Shown here in pieces: positions 1-13,612 of a stretch of DNA of 64,000 nucleotides (position 1 is the stretch's first letter; every line of letters begins with the position of its first letter). The stretch is from positions 138,991-202,990 of the forward strand of contig NW_019775426.1 of assembly GCF_001039355.2 (NCBI RefSeq), given 5' to 3'. The position numbers and the translations under genes are program-made. The notes beneath the pieces were generated by a model. It was given only the letters and a program-made list of their open reading frames with translations. It did not search any database and was not told the DNA's origin. The stretch comes from Lingula anatina. Taxonomy: Eukaryota; Brachiopoda; Lingulata; Lingulida; Lingulidae.

Positions 1-72
<72 letters not shown>

Positions 73-90
73 CGCATGTGCGCGTACACA
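1..90. repeat. (CA)n microsatellite
   Basis: Nearly pure CA dinucleotides fill about the first 70 bases, with a single G interruption, followed by a short alternating purine-pyrimidine tail. It lies in an intron of the NPHP3 gene, upstream of the first exon visible in the window. Confidence 0.97.
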
Positions 91-246
91 CAAAATTATC
101 TTATATGTTGGTAGGTTGTCTAGTGTTTTGTAACAAATGTCTGAGGAGCAGACTACTTCATTTTCAAAGAATTCATAAAAACCTTCATGCACCAAAATAA
201 TTTTCAGTGACCTTTTTATTGATAGATGTTTGTTTATTTGTTTCAG

Positions 247-3200
247 ATTAACAGAAAACTTTTGTCCGGAGTCGGTTGCCAGGTAGTGGAATGCACCATA
301 TTTCTAGGTTTCCTTGGAAATAAAATAAACAAGTAAGATGCAAGAAAGAGATTACCATTTTCTCTCAGCTAATTTATCAGTTTAAATTGCAAGTATGCAA
401 ACTGTTTTACTTTAACATATTAGATTTTATTTCAAATATTGTTACGTACAAAGGTCATGTGAACTGTTCTCAAATGATATGGTAGATGTTTGTGATATGA
501 TTTTAACACATATTTATTGCAAGCCATGTCTCCTTTAAAAAGTAAAAAATTAGCACTTAATCTCTGTTTATCTTGACTAACTTTTGTTGCTTTTCCCACT
601 TTTATCAGGCTAGCTGAAGAAGCAGTGAATGTGTTCCTCAACTGTGATAATCAAAAATCAACAAGTGCAATATTTTGCTTCAAAGCTCCAGGTCCCAAGG
701 GGTGAGTCTTCACTCAATCACAGGGGATGTGCTAACGTCATTTGCCCAGCTTTAGGATTAAATTGTTTAGTTTGATTTTTTAGCTTACTGCCTTATTTGG
801 ACAGTATTTTACAGTGCCTTAATTTCAGGCATGTATCAGTTGTTACATGTTTTTAATGGTAATAGCACAATTATATTTACGCAGGTAGAATTTTGATTCC
901 AAAGTTTTCTTACTGTATATGTCACTCCTCACATAACTTTGTTGGAAGATCTGAAAGAGGGATCACCATGTCTCTCATAGTTAACTTGTATATTCTAAGA
1001 ACTTGAGAATGAGATCAGTCTTGTGAGTAGTTAGTATTGCACCTTATTCTCACTGGGAGGACAAGAACCTCCCTCCTCCCCCCCCCCCCCTCCCCTCTTC
1101 TGAAGGTTTGCTAACAGCTTGCTTTTTTCTCTAAAGGGTCACCCCTGAAGTGGAACAGATGAAGTACGATATAAGCAGTAAATGCTCTGGTGCTAAGATA
1201 CATGAGAACTATGATAGTGCAGAGGATGGTGCAAAATGTGCTTATGTTGATATCAAAAGTATTTTAAAGATGGTGAGTATGGTTTGAATTGATATGTCTG
1301 AATTTGATTTAATCTATCTATGGCTCTTCATAATCTTATTGAGGATTACAAGGTATACTTAATNCTTGAGAATGAGATCAGTCTTGTGAGTAGTTAGTAT
1401 TGCACCTTATTCTCACTGGGAGGACAAGAACCTCCCTCCTCCCCCCCCCCCCCTCCCCTCTTCTGAAGGTTTGCTAACAGCTTGCTTTTTTCTCTAAAGG
1501 GTCACCCCTGAAGTGGAACAGATGAAGTACGATATAAGCAGTAAATGCTCTGGTGCTAAGATACATGAGAACTATGATAGTGCAGAGGATGGTGCAAAAT
1601 GTGCTTATGTTGATATCAAAAGTATTTTAAAGATGGTGAGTATGGTTTGAATTGATATGTCTGAATTTGATTTAATCTATCTATGGCTCTTCATAATCTT
1701 ATTGAGGATTACAAGGTATACTTAATGGTGGGCAGATCCTCATAAGAGGTTACAACTTTTGTAATATTCTCATTATTACTAATAGTTAACTAATAGTTTT
1801 AAACAAGAACTTCGACATTCTTGTTTTAAGTAACCTGCTGCAATGACATTTATATACTACAGTTGGAAGTGCATTTTTCTTCAAAACGATAAGTTTCCTT
1901 GTAGTCCTGTATGTACTGCATCAGTATTAAAAAAATATCTTAATGTTTTTTGTTCATATAAATATTTTGGAAATGTTTGTATCAACAGAAGATTTATCTT
2001 GCAGGAATTGGGTATGGACCAGGATCACTCTGATGCAGATTCAGGTTTCTCAGAAAATGGCGGTCCTGAGCAGCTGTGCGGTGGGCTGTGGGACGTACAT
2101 GGCCAGTTTGAGCAGATTGAGGCCTTGAACTATGCACTGAGTTCCAACTGCCAAATGGGGTTTGAAAAAGTAAGTTAAGACTGATAGCTATATGATGAAT
2201 TGAATGAATAAAAATATAGGCTTTGTTTGTAATAGAGGCCCTTATTCCAGTGGAATATTAGAAGTTTAAAAACACCATATTACTGTAGGCATTAAAAAGA
2301 ATAGATAAACACAATGTCAAAAATTTGGAAGGGTATTTTATGTTGGCTTGATATAAAACTTATCTTTTGTTTCGAAATCCATGCAAGATATAAGCACATA
2401 AATAAGGCCATGTTGTTTCAGTACTATGAAAGACTGAACACTCACGTCCAGTCTGCTGGACCACTCCCACCACTGCTGATCTCTGGAGGCTCTGGGCTAG
2501 GGAAGTCTCTGCTACTAGCTAAATGGTAATGTATGAATTATGAAATATGTGTATATATTGTAAATATCTTTAAATCATTTTATCCCATCATCTGCATTCA
2601 GTACGAATGTTTACCTGAGAAAGTGGTTAGTAATGAGCATCTAATTTGGAACTGAAGTCATATGTGGGGCTCTTGGTTGAATGGGCAAATAATTTACCCT
2701 GGTATATTAAATTAGAGATAGATTTAATAGACAGTTTTTTACTTGAAAGAAAGTCCAAAAATCTCTACTCGTCTGACATTTGCATTATGTGTACATGAAT
2801 ATGTTACCATAGAAACCTGAAGTTTTCCATTTCCTCTGCAACTTGGGAGAGAAGGATAATAACATTTCATGATAATTCTTTGAATGATTTCTAAAATGTT
2901 ACTAAGTAATTGAGAATATATGTTGCATGTTAAAAATTCTAATTTTGCAATTTGCAATCATCAAATTTGCAGGTTAGAACTGCTGCAGGACAAAGCCGAA
3001 TCATCAGGAACCTTAATTTTGTACCATTTTGTGGGCAGCCAAGACTCCAGTTCTGCTGATCCTATACAAATGACAAGGAGACTGACAGCAAAGGTAATAC
3101 AAAGCTATATTTTAATATATCATCCTTGATATTTTTAATAGTTGATTTACTACATAAAAGTTAATTATTTAGTCATGAAGGATTTACACACAAGTAATTG

Positions 3201-6200
3201 GTACAATACATTTTATATAAATCTCACAAGGCCTTTTTAAATGAGCCGTCATGTGATGTACTGCCAAAGATGATCCCGGGCTGCTCTGTGATTGGAGTCT
3301 GCAAGATGTTAATTGTGTTCAAACAACCTTGTTCAGTAACAGCTTTATGTAATTTTATTTCTCTGATGCCTATCCTTAAGAACCGTCTGTTTTATTTTAT
3401 CCAATAATTTTCTTAAATTGTCTGTATAGTTAATGCAGTATGTGTCATCCCCACCAACACTGACCTGTGACCCATCGCGTTTAGTGGAGGAATTCCCTCG
3501 TTGGCTTGAAAAGGTGTCCTCAAAACTACCAGGAGGTGTGGTGCTGGCTCTGGACTCTGTTGACAGATTCAGGGTATGATAGACAATAAGTTGCAATCAG
3601 AGATTCTTCAAACAACATACCTGGAAGAAAGTGACTTGTGAGACATTGAAAACTTAGAGTGGTAATATCTATGATTTAAAGCAGCTCTTATATATATTAC
3701 TTCCAAAACATTTTCTAGTAAATATAAACAATTCATGTTGTTCAAATTTTCAAAAGTAATTACCATAAATGCTGTTATATGTTGATTTTGACAATATCTC
3801 AAGGGGGAATTTTCTGTTTTAATTTTTTAAGCAAGGAGAACATCACCTGAAGTGGCTTTTAGATCCATTACCAGTGGACTTCAGAGTTGTTGTGACAGTA
3901 CATGAAGACACTTGTCCTCAGTCATGGAGGTATGAAAAATTTTGACAGAAATAATTGTTAGATGTCATTTTCAACTGAGGCAACAAAAATATCTTCTTGA
4001 AGAGTGGCTGTATTATAACACTATTTGAACATGGAACATATAAAGTAATTTTAAAAAAATGTCCTAAGTTGATATTGACTTAGAACAGTGTATTGCAATT
4101 AACACTGAAGGATATTTCCTCCTTTTGAGGGATTTCTTCCTTTTAATCAAGAATGGAAAGTTTATAGATATGCTGCCTATTTAATGAAATTAAAAAAAAA
4201 CAAGGATTTAATGCTTGCTACATGACTAGTGATATTTTCCTTCTTTATTTGTGCTTTTTGCTCCAATACTTGATATTAAGGCTTTTCAGGGTTAAAATTG
4301 TTACATGACCACTGCACCAGCTGACACATAAAAAACTGTGTAACATCTTTAATTCTTTATACAGGTCATGGCCTACAGTACATATGGAACCACACAGTAG
4401 CAAAAGTGTCAAAGAAATCATAAGAACAGAACTGGCAGCAGTTGAGATCTCTCTGAATGCTGACCAGGAGAGCCAAGTCTTGACCCACTGCAGGACAGCG
4501 GCCACCTGCAACCCTCTCTACGTCATGCTGCTGGTCAGCGAACTTACAGGGTAAGCATGCTTTGTTACAGGGTGGCTCATAGGCGTAGGAACATTTACAA
4601 GCTTGTCTTTGTGATCTGATGGTTAGTGTGCATGGGTGTTACAGGGTGGTTCAAATAAATTTAGTATACATGTTGTCCACCACATAAAGCACTGTACTAA
4701 CAGGTTTAGAATCCATGTATAGATATCTATGCACTATGGGTTTGAACAGATAAAGCATACTCTAGACTGATTGGCCCAAATGCATCTGTGCATTGTGCTG
4801 CTAATCGGAAATTATGAATTGGTTTGATTGGTTTTTGAAGTATGTATGGTTAAATAGTTTCAAGATACATATCCATAATAAATGATGTACCTGTAGCTGC
4901 CTCTGCATTTCTCTATTTAAGTTGCACTGATGAAGGTGGTCTAGATGACACATTGGAGTGGGTCTTGTCCACCAGTAGTGCCACGGAGTTGTACCAGGTC
5001 ACACTGGGTCACCTACAGCAGCAATATGACAACAACTATGGCAGGGGGCTCTTCAAGAAGGTAATTCTGAAGATGTAGGGCTACCATTTGTGTATTTCTT
5101 TACTTACTCTGTATTTTAACAGTAGAAAATGTATGCAATGGCAAAATCTACATTTGCATTTGGAAATTTATGATTGACAAAGTCTTTTTTGGGGGGAGTT
5201 TGTTTACAGTCATAGTTAGATCTCATATTTTACTTAAAAATTTATGTAATGACATATATCAATTGAACATTTCTAGGTATGCTAGCAAAAATACTTTTGT
5301 CATGGTTGAAAATCTGGTAAAATTGCTATTAAAAAGCATAAAATCATAAAACAAATTTACTAAGATAAGGAGATGTCACTTTTAAAAACTGTATGAGGGT
5401 AACATTTCATAAACTAGGTGCTTCAGTTCATATATGCCAGCAGGAATGGCATGGGTGAATGGGAGCTGATGGAGCTCATCTCAGACCTCACCTGGAATAA
5501 CTGGGTGGTCCTTTATAAAGACCTAGTGGACAGACAGGTGGTCACTCACAGGGGAGGAGTCTTGACCATTGTCCATGAGCAGGTAAGGCGAAGGGTGTGG
5601 TTGATATAATATAGGCAGTAATTACTCTATGGTGATTACTCGGATCTTTTTAATGGGAGAAAAGTGTGAATTTTACAGATACTGTATTTTTAAGTCATAA
5701 TTTCTTAAAATTAGAACATTTCTATTGAGTGACAAGGGTGGGGGAATAATATTAAAAAGCAGGCTACTTTATGCAGTAAAAGCAACACAGGTGCTATATA
5801 GAGATAAACCTTTGTGATTAAAAAATTATGTATCTGAAAGTTAGATAAGTTTTGTCCACTGATTAAAAAATTATGTATTTGAAAGTTATATAATTTTTGT
5901 TCATTCAAAAGATCAAGTCATAACTGTATATGTGCAATGGAATATCAAATTAAATTATTTGCTTTGATTACTCTGTCCATGAGTTGTTAATTAGATAATA
6001 AGCTTAAATCCTATTTTGATCTCTCAACAAATATCTCTGAATTTGGTCCATGTTGAGATACTTTTATATTTTTTATGCTTTTATAAATTTACTTTATACT
6101 TTATTGTTAGTTTTTAATTTATCTTTGTAGTTTGTTTTAATATGTAAATGTAAACAGTGCTGAGTTGAACATGTAGCACAGTTTTAAGAAATGTATAATA

Positions 6201-7134
6201 ATTATAATTATAAATATTATATCATTATTATAATTATTGCAAAGATGGGATGGACCACGTATGCAATAAGTTCAGAGTAGGTGCATTAAAAGCTGTTAAG
6301 CATTGGTTCAGATCTCTACTTAACCATTCACTGCCTTTATTTAATATCTTTTCATGTTTTAGGCTCGTGAGGCAGTCAAGGCCATGTTTTTTTCAGGAAG
6401 TGAGGAAAAGTCTCTAGATAAAACCAGAGAGGTTTTAATTGGTCATTTCTCAAAATGTTTAAAGTAAGTTGTATTTCTTTTCTGCCAAATTTAGCTTTTG
6501 TAGTGTAGAATTTGAGATAAAAAATTAAATCAATATTTGTGGATTTTCCAAAAAGACATTTTTATTTCATTACATGATTAAAATAATTCCATCTTGCAAC
6601 AAAGTTTTGTAATTTGTTGTTATTAATGTTTGAAATAAGCTCACTGTTTGTAATTAGTAAACAAATACCACACATCCAAGCAGTTGGTAGAAAACTGGAC
6701 AAGTCTGATACTTTTTTCTCCATTTCCAGACCAGGAAAAGTGAATTTTAGAGTGGCTGATGAGTTGCCATGGTTGCTGAGACAAAAAGAAGATAAGCAAG
6801 CACTACAAGAATGTCTGTCCAATATCTGTGTTTTTCAGATGCTGTATGGAAGGTATGTGTTTGATTTCTGTTGAAAAAAGATATGTTTTGACTCTATATT
6901 CTATGCTTGGAGTACCATTCCCCCTTGTAATTTACCCTCATGACTTCCTCTTGATTTTTACCCTCATGACTTCCTCTAAATTAATATATAGAAAGTTTGT
7001 CATTGCAATTATTGAAGTTTGTTTCTTTTATATGTCTGAGAAAGATAGATTGACATTGTGATGTGATTGAATAGTTTGATGGATATGTGTGAAATTGATT
7101 TTGCATTGTTTCTTGTATAATATGTTAATTGTGT

Positions 7135-7213
<79 letters not shown>

Positions 7214-10200
7214 TCATTTCTAAAGAGACTAAACCTGTTTTTCACATTACATCAGTCAGTCATGGTCTCAAAGTGATGAATTGGTGAAACACCATGTCTC
7301 AAAGGTAGAAGACACAATTTATCTTTTTAGAAACAATTTATTTTTTTGTCCACATTAACTTAAAATTTAAGTATATCTGTGGCATTCCAGGGGTCACTGT
7401 GCCGAGATCCTGTCTCTCTGGCAGTATGTAGGAATGGACAGAACTGCCATGGTCCAAGCTTATTTTGCCATGAACAAAAAGGTGGAAGAAAGTGAGTAAA
7501 TTTTTTTTCACTAGCTTTAAACATCTTTTAAAAAGTGGAAATGTAAAAGGAGTGTGTTTATAGGTATGTTTATCTTATTATGTATTCAGAGAACAGGAGC
7601 GGATATTTTTTTAAAATTTCATAGTGAACAGTTGATCTAGATGATGAGAGAGGTTGTGATAGAAAAAAAATCAGTTGCAGTAGGTTATCACTATCTCAAA
7701 TTATCTTATCTAAAGGGCAACTACTTAATTTCAGTGGACATTTTGAATCTCACCAAAGTAGCAGACATGTACGAGACCTTGGGAAGGTTCTGCTGTGACC
7801 TGGGTCTACTGGAGCAAGCTTTAACTCCCCTACAGAGGGCGCTGGAGATCAGAGAGGGTGCTGACCCAGACCACCCCAGTGTGGCTCAGTCTCTCCATCA
7901 TCTTGCTGGACTCCATGGTCAGTGGGGGAAGTATGCCACTGCAGAGGCTCTCTACAAGCAGGCTCTGGACATTAAGGAGAATGCCTTTGGGCCTGAGCAT
8001 TACTCGGTGGCCGTGGAGCTGGATGCTCTTGCTGCACTGTACAGGAAACAGGACAAGTGAGTGGCTTTTGATCAGACCAGACCTTTTTACTTTTCTAACT
8101 TTGATTAAAGAATCAACATCCTTTCTGGGTCCCGTAGTACAATACGGTTTGAGAGTAAAAAACGTATATATATATAATACTTTACATGCAGACAAGTAGC
8201 TGATCATTGAGCATTCCTGCTGCAACAAAAGCAATGCTTGTGCCTCCTTTCTATGACCACAGCAATGCCAGTTTCATGGCTGCACAAAGGATGCCATCCA
8301 GTATAAAGGAGGTTTCATCAATGATGTTCTGTGAATGCCTCTCTCTGAATTCATTTCAGCCTTTTAACAATTGAAATGGGTGTGTACTATTCTGTCCAAC
8401 ATTTAATATGTCTGGTTTGTTTTCAGGTTAGATCTTGCAGAACCAGTGCACAAGAGAGCTGTTTCAATCAAATCCAAAACCAAAACATCAAGGATTGCTC
8501 CAGTTAGTTGAGCTTAGATAAGATGAATATAATACATGCCATAATTTAAGAGTCAGAATTTGAAGTCCAGTGATTTTATTCAGAAAGTTGAGTTACGTTT
8601 CTTCAAAGATATAAATCAGTTATTGTACACAAACCACTTTTTATTTAGATTATGACGTTGACATTGAGAAGGTGGTCATTGATAATTCACTCTTCTGCAA
8701 CTGGTCACTTCAGAGTCCACTGAATGCTGGTGTCCAGAGAAAGAAGGCACTGAAGTTAGAGGACCTCACTATGAATGCAGACTCTCCTGAGCTGGCCAGG
8801 ACACTGAATGAACTGGGAGTCCTATACTACTTGCAGAATAACCAGGAGTAAGTTGAACTGAAATTGTTTGAATGTGGGATGTCAGTTTTGTTAGGAAGTA
8901 CAATGAAACAATGGCTTACAAATTTCAAGTTTGCTGTTACTGAAATGCTGACTGCAGTGTGTGTTTTCACATCAAATTTTTTTTGGTAAGTTGAATGTGC
9001 ATCAGATGATTATGTTAGTAAATATCCTGCTTAGAAGAGTATCTATTAGACGTATTAGATATATTTCTTAAATGTTTGCTGATTTGCTTATAGGGCAGCA
9101 GAGTCATTTTTCAAGAAATCTCTGGCAATGAGAGAGGCTGTGTTGGGCAGCAGTCACACTGATGTAGCCCAGTCCCTGTACAATTTGGCTGGCCTGTACA
9201 CTGATAGGAAGCAATATGATCTGGCAGAACCTCTCTATGAGAGAGCCCTGCATATCAGGAGACAGGTAATTTAAACCAAAGATAACTCTAATGTGTAGCT
9301 GCAGGAAATGATAGGGAATGCAAGCAAGAGAGGTCATATGGGAAAATAGCATATTGGCCAGTTGGGTAATGTTGGTTGTTTTTAACTGTTTGAAGAAGAT
9401 CATGTCTGTGCATCAAATATAAATTGATTATTTCAGCCTGCTTAATTTTTTATTTTATTTTCAGCATTTCCCAGCAGAACACCCTAATGTTGCATCTGTG
9501 GTGAAGCATTTAGTGGTGCTGTACAAAAAGCAGGTGGGTCTTGTGAAAAACAATTTAGTGAAAATGAATATTTGGAGATGCAGATATTCCTGTGTCCATG
9601 CATCTAGCTATCAGCAGAATTGGAAGTTCATAGTGAGTTTCAAATGTGTGGTCAGCGATGCCAATGAAGATCCAAGATATGCACATTTATATTCAACATA
9701 TATGAAAGAATAGCCTCTGAAAACAAGAAAAAAAATAGTAGTAATTTGTTGAGTATTGTGTGCACAGTAAGTTTTGGCAGCTTAGTTAGACCACATTGAA
9801 GATGGTGGTATTTGTCATGAATTTAACAACAAATCTAGGAATTGGCAATTGCAATTTCAGGACAAGATTGAGAAAGCTGAGCCCCTGTATGAAGAGACCA
9901 TCCAGATGCGTGAGAGATCTTTTGGTGTAAATCACCCATCAGTTGCCACAGCTCTGGTGAACTTAGCTGTTCTTCACTCACAACAGGTAAGTAAAAAAAA
10001 TGAAGAAAAGAACCTTATAAAAGGAATTTAAAAATGTGACAGTACTTTGGTAATTTTGATTTTTTTATAGAATTGTTGCAGTGATCATAATTAGCTTGTT
10101 TCATTTTGACAAGGTTAGTATTTAAATCTATTTGAAATGAAATTTTAAAATTAATTACAAAATAGATTTAAAGAGGCTGATATTATTTGCACCGCATTAT

Positions 10201-11194
10201 TTTTGTGCCCAATGCCCTCTCTTTTTATCTAATAACTAACTATTTTGTTATAACTTTCAGAATAAGTACGATGCTGCACTGCCACTGTATGAGAGAGCAC
10301 TCGGCATTTATGAGCAAAGTTTGGGTTTGACACACCCAAGGGTGGCAGAAACTCTCAGGAATCTCGCAAAATTAAGATATGATCAGGTGAATTCTAATAA
10401 CTCGGTCTCTTCCCCACTATTCCTCCTCAACAGCAAAGCCCTAAGCATCCTAGTTGTAGTGACTGGTCACTTTTGGGTACAATGAGTTTCAGAGGCACTG
10501 GAATCTCTCCTTTTTGGAAACAATAGAGGCAGTGAGATTGCAGTGTCCTCTCTTTTTGTAGCATAAGTGTTTCAAACAATTTACAAATTTGAGAATAAGT
10601 TTTGAGTGAAAAGCTAGATCTCTACATGTTAACAATATCTGTAATTTTTTATTCATAGAAAGGTTTTGTATCATTGCTCAGAAGAAACAAATATTTTTCT
10701 TGCCCATTAAATTCATAGACAGAAACATAATTTTGAAATCATAAATGATTATATTTTTACATAGCATATGTGGTGTTTTTACTCCAAAGGATAAAACTAT
10801 AGGGTTGCCAGATTTTCAGTTTTGTTGCTACCACTCGTTAATAATTTTCTCATTTGAAGAATTTATGGAAAAAAAACTGTGTATGTAAAATTCCATATTT
10901 TTCCCACTGAAAAGATTGAGTCATTACCATATCTCAGCATGTAACCCCACACCTCTCTGAATCAGTAAATCTACTAAACTGACTAGTGGGCTTTTACCTG
11001 TATTTTTTTCTTTGCTGCACTAAATCAGATTGTCAGAATGCAATTTCCTTTGTTTGCTTCAGGGAGATTTCGAAACAGCAGCCAAGCTATACAAGAGAGC
11101 CACTGAAATTAAGGAAGGAGAAATGCTGAAAGGTTCAGGAAGAAGTTCCAGTGAGGAAACTGCATCAACCATGAAAAATGGGGTGCAGAGGTAG
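247..11194 (+). CDS. NPHP3: Nephrocystin-3, 3' part of gene (995 codons in 22 exons)
   Basis: Nephrocystin-3 is a ciliary protein of the inversin compartment that works with inversin and NEK8. Exons: 247-332, 609-701, 1137-1272, 2005-2169, 2422-2525, 2973-3093, 3430-3573, 3832-3929, 4365-4550, 4922-5060, 5418-5582, 6363-6463, 6730-6852, 7391-7491, 7735-8056, 8427-8506, 8649-8847, 9094-9265, 9465-9533, 9861-9986, 10261-10386, 11063-11194. All phases agree and the sum is 2,988 nt, ending in TAG. A P-loop (GGSGLGKS) sits in the 2422 exon. The LDSVDR stretch near 3555 fits the Walker B position of the STAND-type NTPase. Exons from 7735 to the end encode tandem TPRs, with repeats such as [17 protein letters not shown]. 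The order follows vertebrate nephrocystin-3 to its C-terminus. Human protein is about 1,330 aa, so roughly 330 N-terminal residues lie upstream of the window. The donor at 8507 (GTTGAG) is weak but keeps frame. The exon at 1137 has an extra copy at 1500. Confidence 0.95.
1002..1726. other. Exact 362-bp direct duplication around a single N (assembly artefact)
   Basis: Bases 1002-1363 are repeated identically at 1365-1726 and the copies are separated by one N at 1364. Each copy contains the 136-bp NPHP3 exon (1137-1272 and 1500-1635) plus flanking intron and a 13-C homopolymer. Splicing both copies would put the second in a frame that stops after three codons (GGT CAC CCC TGA), so only one can belong in the transcript. 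Identity through intron and homopolymer plus the N indicate two unmerged contig ends. Confidence 0.93.
5814..5905 (+). repeat. Two-copy tandem repeat of about 46 bp in an NPHP3 intron
   Basis: Two adjacent copies share the core GATTAAAAAATTATGTAT followed by CTGAAAGTTAGATAA or TTGAAAGTTATATAA. It lies in the long intron 5583-6362, which otherwise shows only AT-rich sequence. Confidence 0.8.
6931..6981 (+). repeat. 25-bp tandem duplication in an NPHP3 intron
   Basis: The phrase ACCCTCATGACTTCCTCT occurs twice in a row, about 25 bp apart, in the intron after the exon ending at 6852. Confidence 0.85.
7137..7206. repeat. (AT)n microsatellite
   Basis: About 35 AT units lie in the NPHP3 intron between the exons ending at 6852 and starting at 7391. 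The uninterrupted run suggests a highly variable locus. Confidence 0.98.
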
Positions 11195-11770
11195 TCTAGT
11201 CATATTTGCAATATTACAACTGCAATACTGAACTGCTGATAAGGAACATTACTGGAACAATACCACTATGTAACTATAATTAATGTTGGATTATGGGACA
11301 CTTGTCCGCTCTCACTCAAATCAAAAAAAGCCATCAGTCATTGTAAATGGCTGTTGCCCATGTTGCGCAATCCTGGGACAGGAATTTGAAGACTGATGCA
11401 TATCAGGGTGCTCTTGGATTAGCTCATATCTGGGTGACTAGAAACTACTTTACAAGGTCATAGTTTTGCTGCTGATCACATTTTCTATGCAGAGATCTTC
11501 TTGCTCATCAAAATCTTAGATTGATGACAGGTGTTTTTATTCTTAAAGAAACATGAATGACATCCATGATTTACACTCTACCTAACAGGCTTATTTGATA
11601 TTTCAGAAAACATGGAGTTATGGAGTTATTAATTTATTTGTCTAACAAGCACTGCTTAGAGATATAAAAGCTGTGGCATTCCTTGGCTCCTGTTAATTTT
11701 CATTAACATAATAAAGCTCTTAGAAATGCTGCAGAAATGATAACCCACCAGTATAATAAATCTTTTTATT
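11195..11770 (+). terminator. NPHP3: NPHP3 3'UTR with two AATAAA signals
   Basis: After the TAG at 11192-11194 the sequence holds no coding potential. Two canonical AATAAA hexamers lie at 11710-11715 and 11755-11760, so cleavage near 11,730-11,780 is likely. The exact end cannot be read from sequence. Confidence 0.6.
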
Positions 11771-11916
11771 TTTCTTCTGATCTGGTTTCCTCTGTTGTTT
11801 AAAAAAAATTACAATGTTTTATATTACTTTAACGATAAATTTATCACAGTTGGAGTATTTTTTAAGATAATAAATTGCCATTCACATGAAATGAACCTTT
11901 TTGCAAAGTTGCTCCC

Positions 11917-11948
<32 letters not shown>

Positions 11949-11977
11949 TACTTGCCCATTTCAAGACAGTGTTAAGT

Positions 11978-12308
11978 GTTAAAGGGATAATAACTCTTCG
12001 TTTTGACCAAAAAATGAATTTTCCCGGAGTAAACAACAATTTTCCCATATTTACCAATGGTTAATGAATCTATTTTTACATTCAAAGTTAGTCCCTGTTT
12101 TTTTTTCTAAAAAGTTTGGTTTTTTGTTAAAATATCTTAAGAGATTTTATCAGAGTATAGCCATCAATGGAGGTCATGTGGTCAGATAGCAGAATAATAG
12201 CTATAACTGCCGTTTTTGTGGTAAAACAGAATATATTATATTTCTATGAGTTATTCATGTTTTATTGTGAAATATAGATCTCATACGAAGAGTTATTATC
12301 CCTTTAAC
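11978..12308. mobile_element. MITE-like element with perfect 23-bp terminal inverted repeats
   Basis: Positions 11978-12000 and 12286-12308 are exact inverted copies of a 23-mer beginning GTTAAAGGGATAATAACTC. The 285-bp interior is AT-rich and non-coding. Both ends read TTAA next to AGGG/CCCT, so a TTAA target duplication outside AGGG...CCCT termini is possible. That would fit piggyBac-like target choice, but family assignment is inference. A poly-T run (about 25 T) lies just upstream at 11922-11947. The element sits between the convergent NPHP3 and CDC6 3' ends. Confidence 0.75.
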
Positions 12309-13612
12309 TGGCAGTTTTATGAAAATATGCATTATGCGTATTCATCTTGTTAAAACTTTTTAAAGGAAAGCTCAGTGATTTACATTGGCTCTTTGTATCT
12401 GTATTTTAATTATGACTCAGACGGAAGGAATTAAATGCATTTGCTGCCTTCATTGACAATTTTCTATTTCAGTTTAGACTTGAACAAATTATGTGAAAAA
12501 AACCCAAATTTTGCCTTTTTTAAATCAACCTGTAAAGCTTCACATAATTTAAACGAGAAAATGTGGTTTTGGATCAATGTCAAAAATTTAACATCAATAA
12601 CTATCCTATAAATAATCCCATTTTTTTAATTTGGCCATTCTTTTACCAAACAGTAAAAACATACAAAGAACTTTATTGCAGGTCTTTATTGCATTTATCA
12701 TCACCTAAAACAGAATACTAACAGCGACTTTCTTTTACATAGTGCTTCTCCTTCACCATTATGTTAGTGAAAACTGAACAAGCACATTGTAAACAAAGGC
12801 AAGCTTGCAGTGAGTGAAATTAAGTCACGAGGATGCGAAAAATTGAAATGTCTCATTCTTTCTCAAAATTTTTTACTTCCTACAACTACTCGTACTACTA
12901 CTGATGATTGTACTGGCATTTTATGGCATACCTTACCAACATTTTCAACAATAAACTGGTCATAAATAAATACTTGAATAACCATGATAAAAGTTCAAGG
13001 TCAATTAGTACTTATATGATAAATGAGGATGCTGACATTCACTAATTACATGAAAATGGTATAAATAGTACAATTTAAAACTTTGCTAATACACAGGCAC
13101 AAGTTAAAATTGTGATATACAACACTAGTCAACTTTGAAATCGTTAATAAAATCCATTGCATATGTATGAGTTCACTCATGAAGTTGATGAAAATGAGTT
13201 ACAATCTACCAACTCTCCTAAAAAGGTAGCATTCAATGCTACATGTTGAACAAATCACAGATGTTAGACGGTAAAAACAGCATTTTATGCTTCTCCCTTT
13301 TTTATGCTTTACAATGCAGTGTTGAAGTTAATTGCGCTGGTGGCTAAACAGCCATGCAAATAGTACCATTGTAATGAAACCATATCCTTCAAGTACACAA
13401 ATATTGAGTGAAAACCCTGGTGCAGTTTGACAAAAACTCGAAAAAACAAATTTACAAAAATAATTTTCCAATGTTTGTTATTAAGGGAAATTCTAATCTC
13501 AACAAATAGGCACCATTTAAAACAATCCTTGTGAAAACGGATATATCACTAATATTTCAGACTTCCAGTCTATCTATTTGATCCGACCTGGTGAACATAC
13601 CAGGCAACACAT
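12309..13612 (-). terminator. CDC6: CDC6 3'UTR and intergenic tail, candidate poly(A) signals at 12672 and 12685
   Basis: Downstream of the CDC6 stop on the minus strand the first clear AATAAA hexamers are at 12672-12677 and 12685-12690 (TTTATT on plus). This would make a 3'UTR of about 930 nt. The interval 12309-12671 shows only AT-rich sequence with no recognisable feature. A shorter UTR ending at a variant signal cannot be excluded. Confidence 0.4.

Noticed and set aside
7009-7245. 78-codon minus frame of alternating Tyr-Ile
   Set aside because: Translation of the (AT)n microsatellite.
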